Below, piece by piece: positions 26,268 through 34,479 of a stretch of DNA of 64,000 nucleotides. The translations under genes and the position numbers were made by a program. This stretch comes from Chitinophagales bacterium (lineage in GTDB: Bacteria > Bacteroidota > Bacteroidia > Chitinophagales > Chitinophagaceae): positions 1,116,001 through 1,180,000 of the forward strand of contig JACJXQ010000008.1 in assembly GCA_020636495.1 (NCBI GenBank), given 5' to 3'. Positions within the stretch are counted from its first letter, which is position 1. The number at the start of each line of letters is the position of its first letter. The notes beneath the pieces were generated by a model. The model was not told the origin of the DNA. It saw nothing but the letters and a program-made list of their open reading frames with translations, and made no database searches.

Positions 26268-27617
26268 ATGGCTATAATAGATTTAGTAATGCCCAAGATG
26301 GGTGAAAGTATTACGGAAGCTACTGTTTTGAAATGGCACAAACAGCCTGGCGACCATGTGAGTATGGATGAGACCGTGTTGGAGATAGCTACTGACAAGG
26401 TGGATAGTGAAGTGCCTTCAACGGCAGAAGGTGTGATTAAAGAGATCCTTTTTAACGTGGACGATGTGGTACCTGTTGGTACAGTTATAGCCAGGATAGA
26501 AAGTGGTGCAACCGCTTCTGCTCAGCCATCGTCACAGGCGCCGCCGGAGCCATCGCCGGCACCAACGCCTGCTCCTGCAGCACCACAACCACAGGCACCC
26601 CCTGCGCCAACAGCTGCAGCAGTAGCGTCAACAGGCGGCAACAGGTTCTACTCACCACTGGTTCTGAACATTGCTAATAAGGAAGGCATCAGCATGGCCG
26701 AACTGGAAAATATTCCGGGCACCGGCGCTGAAGGCCGCGTGTCTAAAAAAGATATACTGGCTTATGTAGCCAATCGGAAAAATGGTGCGCCTGCCGCTAC
26801 ACCTGTACCGCAGGCAGCTCCTGCATCCCAACCTGTTGCGGCACCCGTACAACAAGCTGCAGCAGCTCCGGCAGCACCAGCGCCGCAGGCTGAAGTCAAT
26901 TATGGCGGTAATGTCGAGATAATTGAAATGGACCGTATGCGCAAGCTGATAGCTGAGCACATGGTACGTAGTAAAGCCACTTCGGCACACGTGACCAGCT
27001 TTACGGAGGCTGACGTGACAAATATTGTTCATTGGCGTAATAAGGTGAAAGGCGAGTTCCAGAAGAAATACAATGAGAAGATCACTTTCACACCGATATT
27101 TATCGAGGCTATCGTGAATTGCATCCGTAAGTTCCCGATGATCAATGCAAGTGTTGACGGCAACAGGATCATTATCAAGAAGGATATTAATATAGGTATG
27201 GCTGCGGCATTGCCAAGCGGCAACCTGATAGTTCCGGTGATCAAGAACGCTGATACTAAGAATATGTTAGGGCTTACCCGTGATGTAAACAGCCTGGCCA
27301 ATGCAGCCCGTGCTAACAAACTGAAAGCTGACGATACACAAGGCGGTACGTTCACACTTACAAACGTGGGCACCTTCGGCAGCCTGATGGGTACACCTGT
27401 GATCAACCAGCCGCAGGTTGCTATACTGGCGGTAGGTACTATCAAGAAGCGCCCTATGGTTTTGGAAACTGAACAAGGCGACGTGATAGCTATCCGTCAT
27501 ATGATGTACCTGAGTATGAGTTATGACCACAGGATAGTGGATGGTTCGCTGGGTGCAAGCTTCCTGACTGCTGTAGCTAACGAGTTGGAAGCATTTGATG
27601 TGAACAGGGAAGTCTGA
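26268..27617 (+). CDS. 2-oxoacid dehydrogenase E2 (branched-chain/pyruvate type acyltransferase)
   Basis: A 449-residue E2 subunit, the second in this window. Lipoyl domain 1-78 with lipoyl-Lys in EIATDKVDSEVP, a long Ala/Pro/Gln-rich linker (about 82-120), peripheral-binding domain (SPLVLNIANKEGISM ... GRVSKKDILAYV), a second Ala/Pro linker, and a catalytic domain ending SMSYDHRIVDGSLG. The DKVDSEVPS lipoyl motif and overall form fit the branched-chain oxoacid dehydrogenase E2 better than the succinyl enzyme, but substrate cannot be fixed from sequence. E1 and E3 are not adjacent. A TATTTTTG -7 box lies at 26224-26231. Confidence 0.88.
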   Translation: MAIIDLVMPKMGESITEATVLKWHKQPGDHVSMDETVLEIATDKVDSEVPSTAEGVIKEILFNVDDVVPVGTVIARIESGATASAQPSSQAPPEPSPAPTPAPAAPQPQAPPAPTAAAVASTGGNRFYSPLVLNIANKEGISMAELENIPGTGAEGRVSKKDILAYVANRKNGAPAATPVPQAAPASQPVAAPVQQAAAAPAAPAPQAEVNYGGNVEIIEMDRMRKLIAEHMVRSKATSAHVTSFTEADVTNIVHWRNKVKGEFQKKYNEKITFTPIFIEAIVNCIRKFPMINASVDGNRIIIKKDINIGMAAALPSGNLIVPVIKNADTKNMLGLTRDVNSLANAARANKLKADDTQGGTFTLTNVGTFGSLMGTPVINQPQVAILAVGTIKKRPMVLETEQGDVIAIRHMMYLSMSYDHRIVDGSLGASFLTAVANELEAFDVNREV

Positions 27618-27639
27618 TAAGAAAATAAATACAATTCAT

Positions 27640-27670
27640 AACACCTGCAGGTTTTTGGCTTGCAGGTGTT
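27640..27670. terminator. Terminator hairpin
   Basis: Stem AACACCTGCA (27640-27649)/TGCAGGTGTT (27661-27670) followed by TTATTTTA, between convergent genes. Confidence 0.7.
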
Positions 27671-27675
27671 TTATT

Positions 27676-28095
27676 TTATATGTCTGCTTCAACCCGTATT
27701 TCCCCGTTTCGGTATTTCAGTTCGCGTATGAAGCCTGCTGTGTTCTGGGGAGATACTATAACATAATCGCCGGAGCGTGTAAGTATCATCAACCTATTTA
27801 CTGAAAGAGAAGCAGCTTTTTCAAAACCTTCTGCCTCTTTTATCTTTGTAATAGACGCAATGTCAAGTGTTGTGTTGAAAAAAGGTTTGAATGAAACTGT
27901 CAGCTTGTGCCTGCTGATAGTGTACTGTATAGAGAAGTAACAGAAAGCAATGGCCATCCATAAAAGCCCGAGTATGGTCAAACCAATGGCTGGAGTGTCT
28001 GTGTTAAAAGCACCTACATACAAGATAGCAGACACCACAAATAATATAGCCAGTGCGCCGATGTCTATTCTTGACCTGTAGGTTATTGTATCCAT
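27676..28095 (-). CDS. Two-helix membrane protein with SunI/YnzG-like PH domain
   Basis: A 139-residue protein with two transmembrane helices (about 13-29 and 37-56) followed by a cytosolic bacterial PH-like domain: YTISRHKLTVSFKPFFNTTL, then ITKIKEAEGF, then LSVNRLMILTRSGDYVIVSP and FIRELKYRN. The pattern matches the family of Bacillus SunI (bPH_4), one member of which protects against a peptide antibiotic; that function should not be transferred here. It starts 1 nt after the nhaA stop, so it is co-transcribed with that antiporter. Confidence 0.65.
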   Translation of the reverse strand: MDTITYRSRIDIGALAILFVVSAILYVGAFNTDTPAIGLTILGLLWMAIAFCYFSIQYTISRHKLTVSFKPFFNTTLDIASITKIKEAEGFEKAASLSVNRLMILTRSGDYVIVSPQNTAGFIRELKYRNGEIRVEADI

Positions 28096-28096
28096 A

Positions 28097-29293
28097 TTAA
28101 TCTGATTTGACCGGGAGTTTTTTGCTCAGCAATGCCAAGTATAAGTAGCCTATTATCCCGGCCGCCAACGACGCGCCGATGATCGCCACCTTGGCAGTTA
28201 TCTGTATCTCAGGTATTATAAAGGCAAGTGTTGACATGAATATGGATATAGTAAAACCCACTCCAGCTATCATGCCCATACCCAATACCTCTTTCCATAT
28301 CATTTTGTCGGGTAGCGAGGCGATACCTGCTTTCACTGCAAGCCAGCTGAACAGGAAGATGCCTAAAGGTTTTCCTATAACCAGCCCGGTGAAAATGCCG
28401 TGGTGAACCGTTGACGTAAATATAGAACCATAACTCTCTGGCAAAACAATAGCAGTGTTGGCCATAGCAAAAATAGGCAGTATGATAAAGTTCACCGGGT
28501 CGTGCATACTATGTACCAGGTCTTCTATTTTATGCATGGGTATGGTAAAGGCCAGCATTACCCCGGCAATGGTAGCATGTACACCCGAGTTGAATATCAT
28601 GTACCAAAGGAAAAAGCCCAGTAGCATATATATATAATGTCGCTTTACTTTCAGCAGGTTGAGCATAGATAATACAAACAACAGACCGCCACCCATGAAC
28701 AGGTAGGTCCAGTTGATCTCTTCGGCGTAAAAAATAGCTATGGTAAGAATACCGCCGAGGTCGTCAATGATAGCCAACGCCATAAGAAATACTCTCAGCG
28801 AGAAAGAAGCCCTGCCACCCAGCATGGATAATACACCCAATGAAAATGCGATATCGGTAGCCATAGGTATACCCCATCCGCGACTGTATATCGGGTTGTG
28901 CCCGTTCCATACCAAGTATATTATGGCCGGCATGGCCATGCCGCCAATAGCTGCGATAATAGGAAGCATTGACTTTTTTACAGAGGACAATTCACCGACC
29001 AGCAGTTCGCGCTTAATTTCAACACCAACCAGCAGAAAGAAGAATGCCATCAGAAAATCGTTGACCATGTGCAGGGGAGTATGAGGAACGTGCACATTCG
29101 GTGCAGGCATGGAGAGTTCTGTATTCCAGAAAGCAATATATTGTTCTCCCCAGGAGGTGTTACTGATAATTAAAGAAACAACGGTACAGCAAATAAGGGT
29201 GATGCCAACGGCACGACTGTCATTAAAAAACTCTTTAATCGGGGAAACTATTTTTTCTTTTAAAAATTTCCTGCCCGCTGTTTTATTTGCCAT
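28097..29293 (-). CDS. nhaA: Na+/H+ antiporter NhaA
   Basis: A 398-residue inner-membrane antiporter that expels Na+ or Li+ in exchange for protons. NhaA marks seen: HTPLHMVNDFLMAFFFLLVG, VEIKRELLVGELS, the GWGIPMATDIAFSLGVL segment with its Thr-Asp, the paired aspartates in LALAIIDDLGGILTIA, and the C-terminal GVGFTISIF. ATG 29293 is 5 nt after a TACTTTTG -7 box (29299-29306 on the minus strand), so a leaderless mRNA is expected. The SunI-like gene follows directly. Confidence 0.95.
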   Translation of the reverse strand: MANKTAGRKFLKEKIVSPIKEFFNDSRAVGITLICCTVVSLIISNTSWGEQYIAFWNTELSMPAPNVHVPHTPLHMVNDFLMAFFFLLVGVEIKRELLVGELSSVKKSMLPIIAAIGGMAMPAIIYLVWNGHNPIYSRGWGIPMATDIAFSLGVLSMLGGRASFSLRVFLMALAIIDDLGGILTIAIFYAEEINWTYLFMGGGLLFVLSMLNLLKVKRHYIYMLLGFFLWYMIFNSGVHATIAGVMLAFTIPMHKIEDLVHSMHDPVNFIILPIFAMANTAIVLPESYGSIFTSTVHHGIFTGLVIGKPLGIFLFSWLAVKAGIASLPDKMIWKEVLGMGMIAGVGFTISIFMSTLAFIIPEIQITAKVAIIGASLAAGIIGYLYLALLSKKLPVKSD

Positions 29294-29865
29294 ACGCGCA
29301 AAAGTACGTAATCGAAATGTATAACTAAATATCTACGTATAGCTGAAACCTATTTGTATAAGGGTTATTAGCCATAGGATGTATTTATAACTTATTGGTT
29401 TTGAGGAACAGTTGTTGAAGTATTAATATAAGATAACAAAAAGAAGGGTTTTTTATAATCAAAATACTACATCAAATAATTGTTTTTTGGCATTATCTTA
29501 AGATATGAAAAAGTATTGAGAAAAATGACATGGTTTTGAAAGAATATCCTGAAAAGCCCTTAAAATGGGCGTTTTTTTTTGAACCCCCATTCTGTAATTG
29601 TTTTCAAACAAACAAGCGGATTTGGATTTGTTTTTTCAACAAAATGTTAGCAATTTCGTCCTCCTGCTTCATATTTGTATTGAGAGTGATGATTGTCGCT
29701 CAGGGGGATTTGAATTAGCAGTACAGGACTTCAAAACACAGGAATAAGAATGGGAGGAAAATCTGCCGTGTTAAAAAAAATAACAACAGGTAGTAACTCC
29801 GACCCTGTAATTTTGAGTAAAAAAATTGGATAATACTTAGGTTGAACTGGTTGCCTTAAATTAAT
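29294..29865. other. Gene-free region upstream of dnaA
   Basis: A 572-bp AT-rich divergent intergenic. Seen: the nhaA -7 box (29299-29306), a GCCC/GGGC hairpin followed by ten T (29552-29581) that could attenuate or end a short transcript, and a TAATTTTG -7 box (29808-29815) about 50 nt before the dnaA ATG. I found no TTATCCACA-type DnaA box by eye, so there is no support for an origin here. Confidence 0.5.
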
Positions 29866-31350
29866 ATGAACAAAGACATTTACAATTCCTATTCAGATAA
29901 CATGTCGCAAAACGAAGCTGAAGCCGTTTGGAGTAGCTGCGTAGAGATCATAAAGGATAATGTAAACTGGCGAACATTTCAGACCTGGTTCGAACCGATC
30001 AAGGCGGTTTCCTTACAAAGCAATGTTTTAACACTCCAGGTACCCAGCCAGTTCTTTTATGAGTGGCTGGAGGAACATTATGTTGAGCTGTTGGGAAAAA
30101 CCATTAAGCGTATTTTAGGTAAGGAAGGCAGGCTTGAGTACCGTATCGTAATGGATGGCGGCGGTAACCAACGTAACCAGGCCTCTGTAAATATGCCGGG
30201 TGGTATACGTAACAATCCGGGCAGAGATAATAATTATGTAGACATGCCACTGAAGTGGGATGATCCTAATAATATCAAGACACCGTATGCAATTCCCGGA
30301 TTGAAGCGCATGCAGGTTGATCCACAGTTGAACAGCAACTATGTGTTTGACAACTACGTGGAAGGTGATTGCAACAGGGTGGCGCGTAGCGCGGGGATGC
30401 ACGTGGCTCAGAAACCGGGAGCTACCTCTTTTAACCCGCTGGTAATATTTGGCGGAGTAGGCTGGGGTAAAACTCACCTGGTACAGGCAATTGGCAATGA
30501 GGTGCGCCGCCTGCATCCGAACAAGACCGTATTATACGTAAGTGCGGAAAAGTTCATTAACCAGTTTATAGACCACTCTAAGAATAACGAGATCAATGAC
30601 TTTATCAATTTCTATCAACTGATAGATGTATTGATACTGGATGACATTCACTTGTTCATTCCGGCTGCTAAAACACAGGATGTGTTTTTTGCCATATTCA
30701 ATCACCTTCACCAGAGCGGTAAGCAGATCATTCTGACCAGTGATACACCGCCCAAAGACCTGGAAGGTATGCAGGAGCGGTTGCTTAGTCGTTTCCGTTG
30801 GGGGCTGAATGCGGATATTCAACCGCCTGATTTTGAAACTCGCCAGGCAATTCTGGAGATGAAGATGCGTCATGAAGGTCTGGAAATGCCGGAAGACGTG
30901 GTGAAGTATGTAGCTTACAATGTACAAAGTAACGTGCGTGAGTTGGAAGGTGCAATGATCGCTCTGTTTGCACAGGCTACACTTAATAAAAAAGATATTG
31001 ACCTGGAACTGGCCAAGAGGGTAATGAAGAATTTCGTTAAGACCTCAGCCCGTGAGATAACTATTGAGAATATCCAGAAAATGGTTTGCGACTATTTCAG
31101 TCTGCCGTACGACAAGCTATTGGTAAAAACACGCAAGCGCGAAGTTGTACAAGCCCGGCAGATAACCATGTACCTGGCCAAGAAATTCACCAAGAGTTCA
31201 TTGAAAAATATCGGTGAACACTTTGGGGGCTTTGACCATACTACGGTGATACACTCCTGCCAGACGGTTGAAAATCTGATGGATACTGATACTGAGTATA
31301 AAGAGAGTGTGTTGGAGCTACAGCAAAAAGTACAGCTGGCAAGTATATAA
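29866..31350 (+). CDS. dnaA: Chromosomal replication initiator DnaA
   Basis: A 494-residue AAA+ initiator that binds origin boxes and opens the duplex. Domain I (about 15-95), a linker rich in Asn/Gly, AAA+ domain III with Walker A GGVGWGKTH (196-204), Walker B LILDDIH (Asp 259-260), sensor and arginine finger in LLSRFRWGL, and domain IV with the HFGGFDHTTVIHS signature (453-464). Two residues are unusual: Trp200 where Leu is usual, and Phe456 where the usual GGRDHTTV has Arg. The base-contacting Asp-His-Thr-Thr is kept. Start ATG 29866; a second in-frame ATG is 12 codons later. Confidence 0.97.
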   Translation: MNKDIYNSYSDNMSQNEAEAVWSSCVEIIKDNVNWRTFQTWFEPIKAVSLQSNVLTLQVPSQFFYEWLEEHYVELLGKTIKRILGKEGRLEYRIVMDGGGNQRNQASVNMPGGIRNNPGRDNNYVDMPLKWDDPNNIKTPYAIPGLKRMQVDPQLNSNYVFDNYVEGDCNRVARSAGMHVAQKPGATSFNPLVIFGGVGWGKTHLVQAIGNEVRRLHPNKTVLYVSAEKFINQFIDHSKNNEINDFINFYQLIDVLILDDIHLFIPAAKTQDVFFAIFNHLHQSGKQIILTSDTPPKDLEGMQERLLSRFRWGLNADIQPPDFETRQAILEMKMRHEGLEMPEDVVKYVAYNVQSNVRELEGAMIALFAQATLNKKDIDLELAKRVMKNFVKTSAREITIENIQKMVCDYFSLPYDKLLVKTRKREVVQARQITMYLAKKFTKSSLKNIGEHFGGFDHTTVIHSCQTVENLMDTDTEYKESVLELQQKVQLASI

Positions 31351-31371
31351 TCCAATTAACTAATAAAATAG

Positions 31372-31404
31372 AAGCTCCCTTTGTGATACATAGGGGGCTT
31401 TTTT
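31372..31404 (+). terminator. dnaA terminator
   Basis: Stem AAGCTCCCT/AGGGGGCTT with one G-T pair, 11-nt loop, followed by six T. Confidence 0.75.
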
Positions 31405-31441
31405 ATAACTTGTAAGGGGATAATTCAAACAAACCATTATT

Positions 31442-32080
31442 ATGCTTGATCTTACAGGGAAAGAAATTCTATCGGAATTCGGCAAAGGAATTGGCATGCC
31501 GGGTTCTGGTTGTGTAGCTGCCCTTGCCGCTCTTTCGGGAACGCAATTGCTCATATCTGTTTGTAAACTTACGACCTCCAAAGAGAGGTATAGCCTAGTA
31601 TATGCCGAAATACAGGATATCCGGAAGCAGCTGGAAGCTGTTTGTGTACCTGCACTGGAAGATGTTTTTCAAGCTGACGAGGCTGCCGTGAAAAATATGT
31701 TGCGTAACAGGATACTGAGAGATAAAGAAACGGACCTTGTAAAAAAACAGGAGTATAAACAACTGGCACTGGATGGGTTGGAAACTGCAACAGAAACAAT
31801 GATGAATCTCTGCGATGTCTGCCTGGATATAATACCCATGGCACTACAGGTATATAAGGTAGGACTGAGGTCGGCACAGGGAGATACAGCTGTTGCCATA
31901 AGCACATTACTTTCGGCAGCATCTTCAGGGTTATATACATCCCTTATTAATATAAAGTTGGCTAAAGGTGCTGCCTGGACAATAGCCAAACGTTCCGACC
32001 TTGAAAAGTATTTCGGCCGGCTGCATGAATACCAATACATACATAGTGGCAGACTGGCAACTATGTATAACAATATATAG
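31442..32080 (+). CDS. Cyclodeaminase/cyclohydrolase (FTCD_C) family protein
   Basis: A 212-residue helical protein resembling the formimidoyltetrahydrofolate cyclodeaminase fold: MPGSGCVAALAALSGTQLL (family form PAPGGGSVAAL), a middle AALDGLETATETMMNLC-like helix pair with PMALQVYK, and LLSAASSGLYTSLINIKL near the C-terminus. Stand-alone members act on folate derivatives or are uncharacterised. The catalytic Asp of the classical enzyme (usually in an ISD motif) seems changed to ISTLL here, so activity is uncertain. The upstream spacer carries the dnaA terminator. It converges on alr with a 5-nt gap. Confidence 0.62.
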   Translation: MLDLTGKEILSEFGKGIGMPGSGCVAALAALSGTQLLISVCKLTTSKERYSLVYAEIQDIRKQLEAVCVPALEDVFQADEAAVKNMLRNRILRDKETDLVKKQEYKQLALDGLETATETMMNLCDVCLDIIPMALQVYKVGLRSAQGDTAVAISTLLSAASSGLYTSLINIKLAKGAAWTIAKRSDLEKYFGRLHEYQYIHSGRLATMYNNI

Positions 32081-32085
32081 CCTTA

Positions 32086-33243
32086 CTAAGCCATCACATA
32101 CCGCGGAATATTATGCGGTAGCCTGGTAAGTAATTCATAATTCAACTGGTTGGTCATTTCTCCAAACGAAGCTACACTCACCTCCCTGTCGTTTTGTTTA
32201 CCTATCAGTACTACAGGGTCGTTGTACTGAACTTTGTCTACCTGGCTGATATCAACAGCAATACAGTTCATATTTACAATGCCGATTACAGGCAGACGAT
32301 AGCCGTTTATCAGTACCCGCCCGGAGTTGCTCAGGCTTCGCGCAAAGCCATGAGCATAACCAACAGGTATAACGGCTACTTTCATATCCTGTTCTGCAAG
32401 GTAAGTATATCCATACCCAACAAACGAGCCTTTTGGCACATGTTTGATACTCATGACCCTGCTTTCCCAGTGTATGACTCTTTTTAATGGAGAGCTCCCG
32501 TTCATCAATTGCTGATCGCTCATATACGCTACCATCATCTCTGGGCTGGGCCAGAATCCGTATTGCAATATGCCAATACGCAGCATATCATACCTCATGT
32601 CCGGATAACGGATAGACGCGGCTGAGCAACAGGTATGTACCATTTCCGGTGGCATACTACAAGAGTTGAACAGCTTAAGTATTTTTTTGAAAATGATCTT
32701 TTGTTGTTTCAGCCTTACATAATTGCTGATGTGTTCTGCTCCGGCAAAGTGCATACACAATCCCCTGAATCTTAATTGGTCTTTGTGTTTTTTTAGTATT
32801 TCTATAACTCCCGGCATTTGCTCAATGTCAAAACCTGTGCGATACATACCGGTTTCGGCTTCTATATGTATAATGGCTCTCTTGTTAAGCCGTTTTGCTT
32901 CTGCGATGGCCAGGTTCATCCGGTACATATCAAAAACATAAAACTCAATATCGTGCTCTATCGCCCATACTATGTCTTTGTCTTCCATCGATCCCATGAT
33001 CATGATAGTGCTACTTGTACTTGCTACACTATGAACACTATATGCTTCGCTGGCATTGAAAACGGAGAAATGATTAACACCACATTCTTCTGCCAGTGGT
33101 ATATAGGTTTCTATCCCATGGCCGTACGCATTGCCTTTTACTACCGCACTTATTTTCTGGTCTTCACCAAAATAGGACCTCATAAAGTCCCAATTGTTCT
33201 GCATCGCTTCTTTGTCCAGTATTATTTTCGATGAAGATGTCAT
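32086..33243 (-). CDS. alr: Alanine racemase
   Basis: A 385-residue PLP enzyme that interconverts L- and D-alanine for peptidoglycan. The PLP lysine lies in AVVKGNAYGHG (usual AVVKANAYGHG), the barrel carries HIEAETGMYRTGF and the second catalytic base, Tyr, is in FVGYGYTYLAE; the C-terminal beta domain ends LLTRLPHNIPR. The start is ATG 33243, which overlaps the TAA stop of the upstream M20 gene by one base (TAATG), indicating coupled translation; 33 residues of further upstream frame belong to the M20 gene region. The substrate pocket segment RIGILQYGFWPSPE differs from the usual RPGIALYG. Confidence 0.9.
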   Translation of the reverse strand: MTSSSKIILDKEAMQNNWDFMRSYFGEDQKISAVVKGNAYGHGIETYIPLAEECGVNHFSVFNASEAYSVHSVASTSSTIMIMGSMEDKDIVWAIEHDIEFYVFDMYRMNLAIAEAKRLNKRAIIHIEAETGMYRTGFDIEQMPGVIEILKKHKDQLRFRGLCMHFAGAEHISNYVRLKQQKIIFKKILKLFNSCSMPPEMVHTCCSAASIRYPDMRYDMLRIGILQYGFWPSPEMMVAYMSDQQLMNGSSPLKRVIHWESRVMSIKHVPKGSFVGYGYTYLAEQDMKVAVIPVGYAHGFARSLSNSGRVLINGYRLPVIGIVNMNCIAVDISQVDKVQYNDPVVLIGKQNDREVSVASFGEMTNQLNYELLTRLPHNIPRYVMA

Positions 33244-34367
33244 TATCCTTGTGCTTTTTGCTGTATGGTAATAAACATGTTGATAGCATTTCCCAATATC
33301 TCGTCGGGGAAGTTGTAAGCAGGGTGGTGTAGTGGTTTGCAATTCTCGCCGGAACCTATACCAAACATAGCACCCTTTATTCTGTTGGTGAACAGCCCGA
33401 AGTCTTCACCCCACCTGAATGGCTCGTCTTTATCGTGATAATTAAGTCCCAGCTCTTTTGCACTCGCCTGTATGATATTAACAGCCTCAGGCGCATTCTT
33501 GTTCGATTCAAAAGATTCTTTTTCTTCAAACCGTACTTCCAGTTCTTCTTCCTTAGCCAGTTTTTCCGCTGTTTTCTTTACTTCACCAAGCGTAGCCTGC
33601 AGTCGGTCGTTATTATCAGCGCGAATTGTGAGGTGAACGGAACCTTCTCCTGCAGACACTCCATAGGAGAGTTCGCCCAGCTCAATATACGCAGGGGTGA
33701 CGGTAATGAATTCGTGCCGCTCCTTTTGTTCCATATTATGTTTAAGTGCTTCCAGCAGGTATTGGCTCATTGCCTTTGCAGGATTGCGCCCATTCCATGG
33801 TTCTGCCGCATGAGAAGTATAGCCTTTGAAGTAGGCTATCAGTGTGGTAACGCCTGGTGTAAAGCTGCCTTCCCTGCATACTATGGTATGCAGCGGATAA
33901 GCCGGAACATTATGCAACGCAAATACAAGGTTAATTGGCAGTTCGCTTAATACACCACTGTCTTCTACACTTGCAGCACCTTTGCCGTTTTCCTCAGCAG
34001 GCTGAAAGATGATGTATACATCTCCTTTTTCAGGCCTGTTGGCAGAGAAATGTTTGCACAGGCCATACATAATAGTCGTATGTCCATCGTGGCCGCATTT
34101 ATGTGATACTCCTTTGTTAACAGAGCGGTACGAAATGTCATTTGTTTCTTCTATCGGTAAGGCATCTATGTCTCCGCGAAAAAGAATGTTTTTTCCCGGA
34201 TTCTTTCCCATAAAGTAGACAAGTATACCAGTACCGGCTACTTTTTCAGTTTTGTCGATATCCAGTTTGTCTAACAGGTCCAGTATATATTGTTGGGTAG
34301 CATGTTCTTTCCCTGATAATTCAGGATGTTTGTGCAGGTGATGTCTGATAGCTATTAGCTCTTCCAT
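33243..34367 (-). CDS. M20D family amidohydrolase/aminoacylase
   Basis: A 374-residue metal-dependent hydrolase of the IAA-amino-acid hydrolase/hippurate hydrolase group. Visible metal and catalytic motifs: RHHLHKHPELSGKE, KCGHDGHTTIMYG (Cys/His/Asp ligands), FQPAEENGKGA (catalytic Glu pair), the GYTSHAAEP dimerisation-domain His and the C-terminal HHPAYNFPDE. It releases amino acids from N-acyl conjugates or D/L-peptides. Gene end and alr start overlap (TAATG), suggesting a joint role in amino-acid or cell-wall turnover (inference). It is divergent from the DbpA-like helicase gene. Confidence 0.88.
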   Translation of the reverse strand: MEELIAIRHHLHKHPELSGKEHATQQYILDLLDKLDIDKTEKVAGTGILVYFMGKNPGKNILFRGDIDALPIEETNDISYRSVNKGVSHKCGHDGHTTIMYGLCKHFSANRPEKGDVYIIFQPAEENGKGAASVEDSGVLSELPINLVFALHNVPAYPLHTIVCREGSFTPGVTTLIAYFKGYTSHAAEPWNGRNPAKAMSQYLLEALKHNMEQKERHEFITVTPAYIELGELSYGVSAGEGSVHLTIRADNNDRLQATLGEVKKTAEKLAKEEELEVRFEEKESFESNKNAPEAVNIIQASAKELGLNYHDKDEPFRWGEDFGLFTNRIKGAMFGIGSGENCKPLHHPAYNFPDEILGNAINMFITIQQKAQG

Positions 34368-34466
34368 AATGCTTTAGTATACGGGAATATACCGAATATA
34401 TCCCGCCCGGGCAAAATCAGAAATAGTTGCCTGTTTATTATAATGTGCCGAAACCCTTTCCTTTCG

Positions 34467-34474
34467 TACATTTG
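34467..34474 (+). promoter_or_regulatory. -7 promoter box of the DbpA-like gene (near-leaderless)
   Basis: TACATTTG, ending 5 nt before the ATG at 34480. Confidence 0.55.
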
Positions 34475-34479
34475 CGCCA

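Noticed and set aside
27676..28095. Bacteriocin immunity gene (SunI type)
   Set aside because: Only the PH fold matches; there is no bacteriocin precursor or exporter nearby and it is co-transcribed with nhaA.
29530..29718. 62-residue ORF upstream of dnaA
   Set aside because: It spans a hairpin with a T run, is rich in Phe/Cys/Trp from AT-rich DNA, and has no start support.
29294..29865. Replication origin upstream of dnaA
   Set aside because: No TTATCCACA-type boxes or clear AT-rich unwinding repeats were seen; dnaA in this phylum often lies away from the origin.
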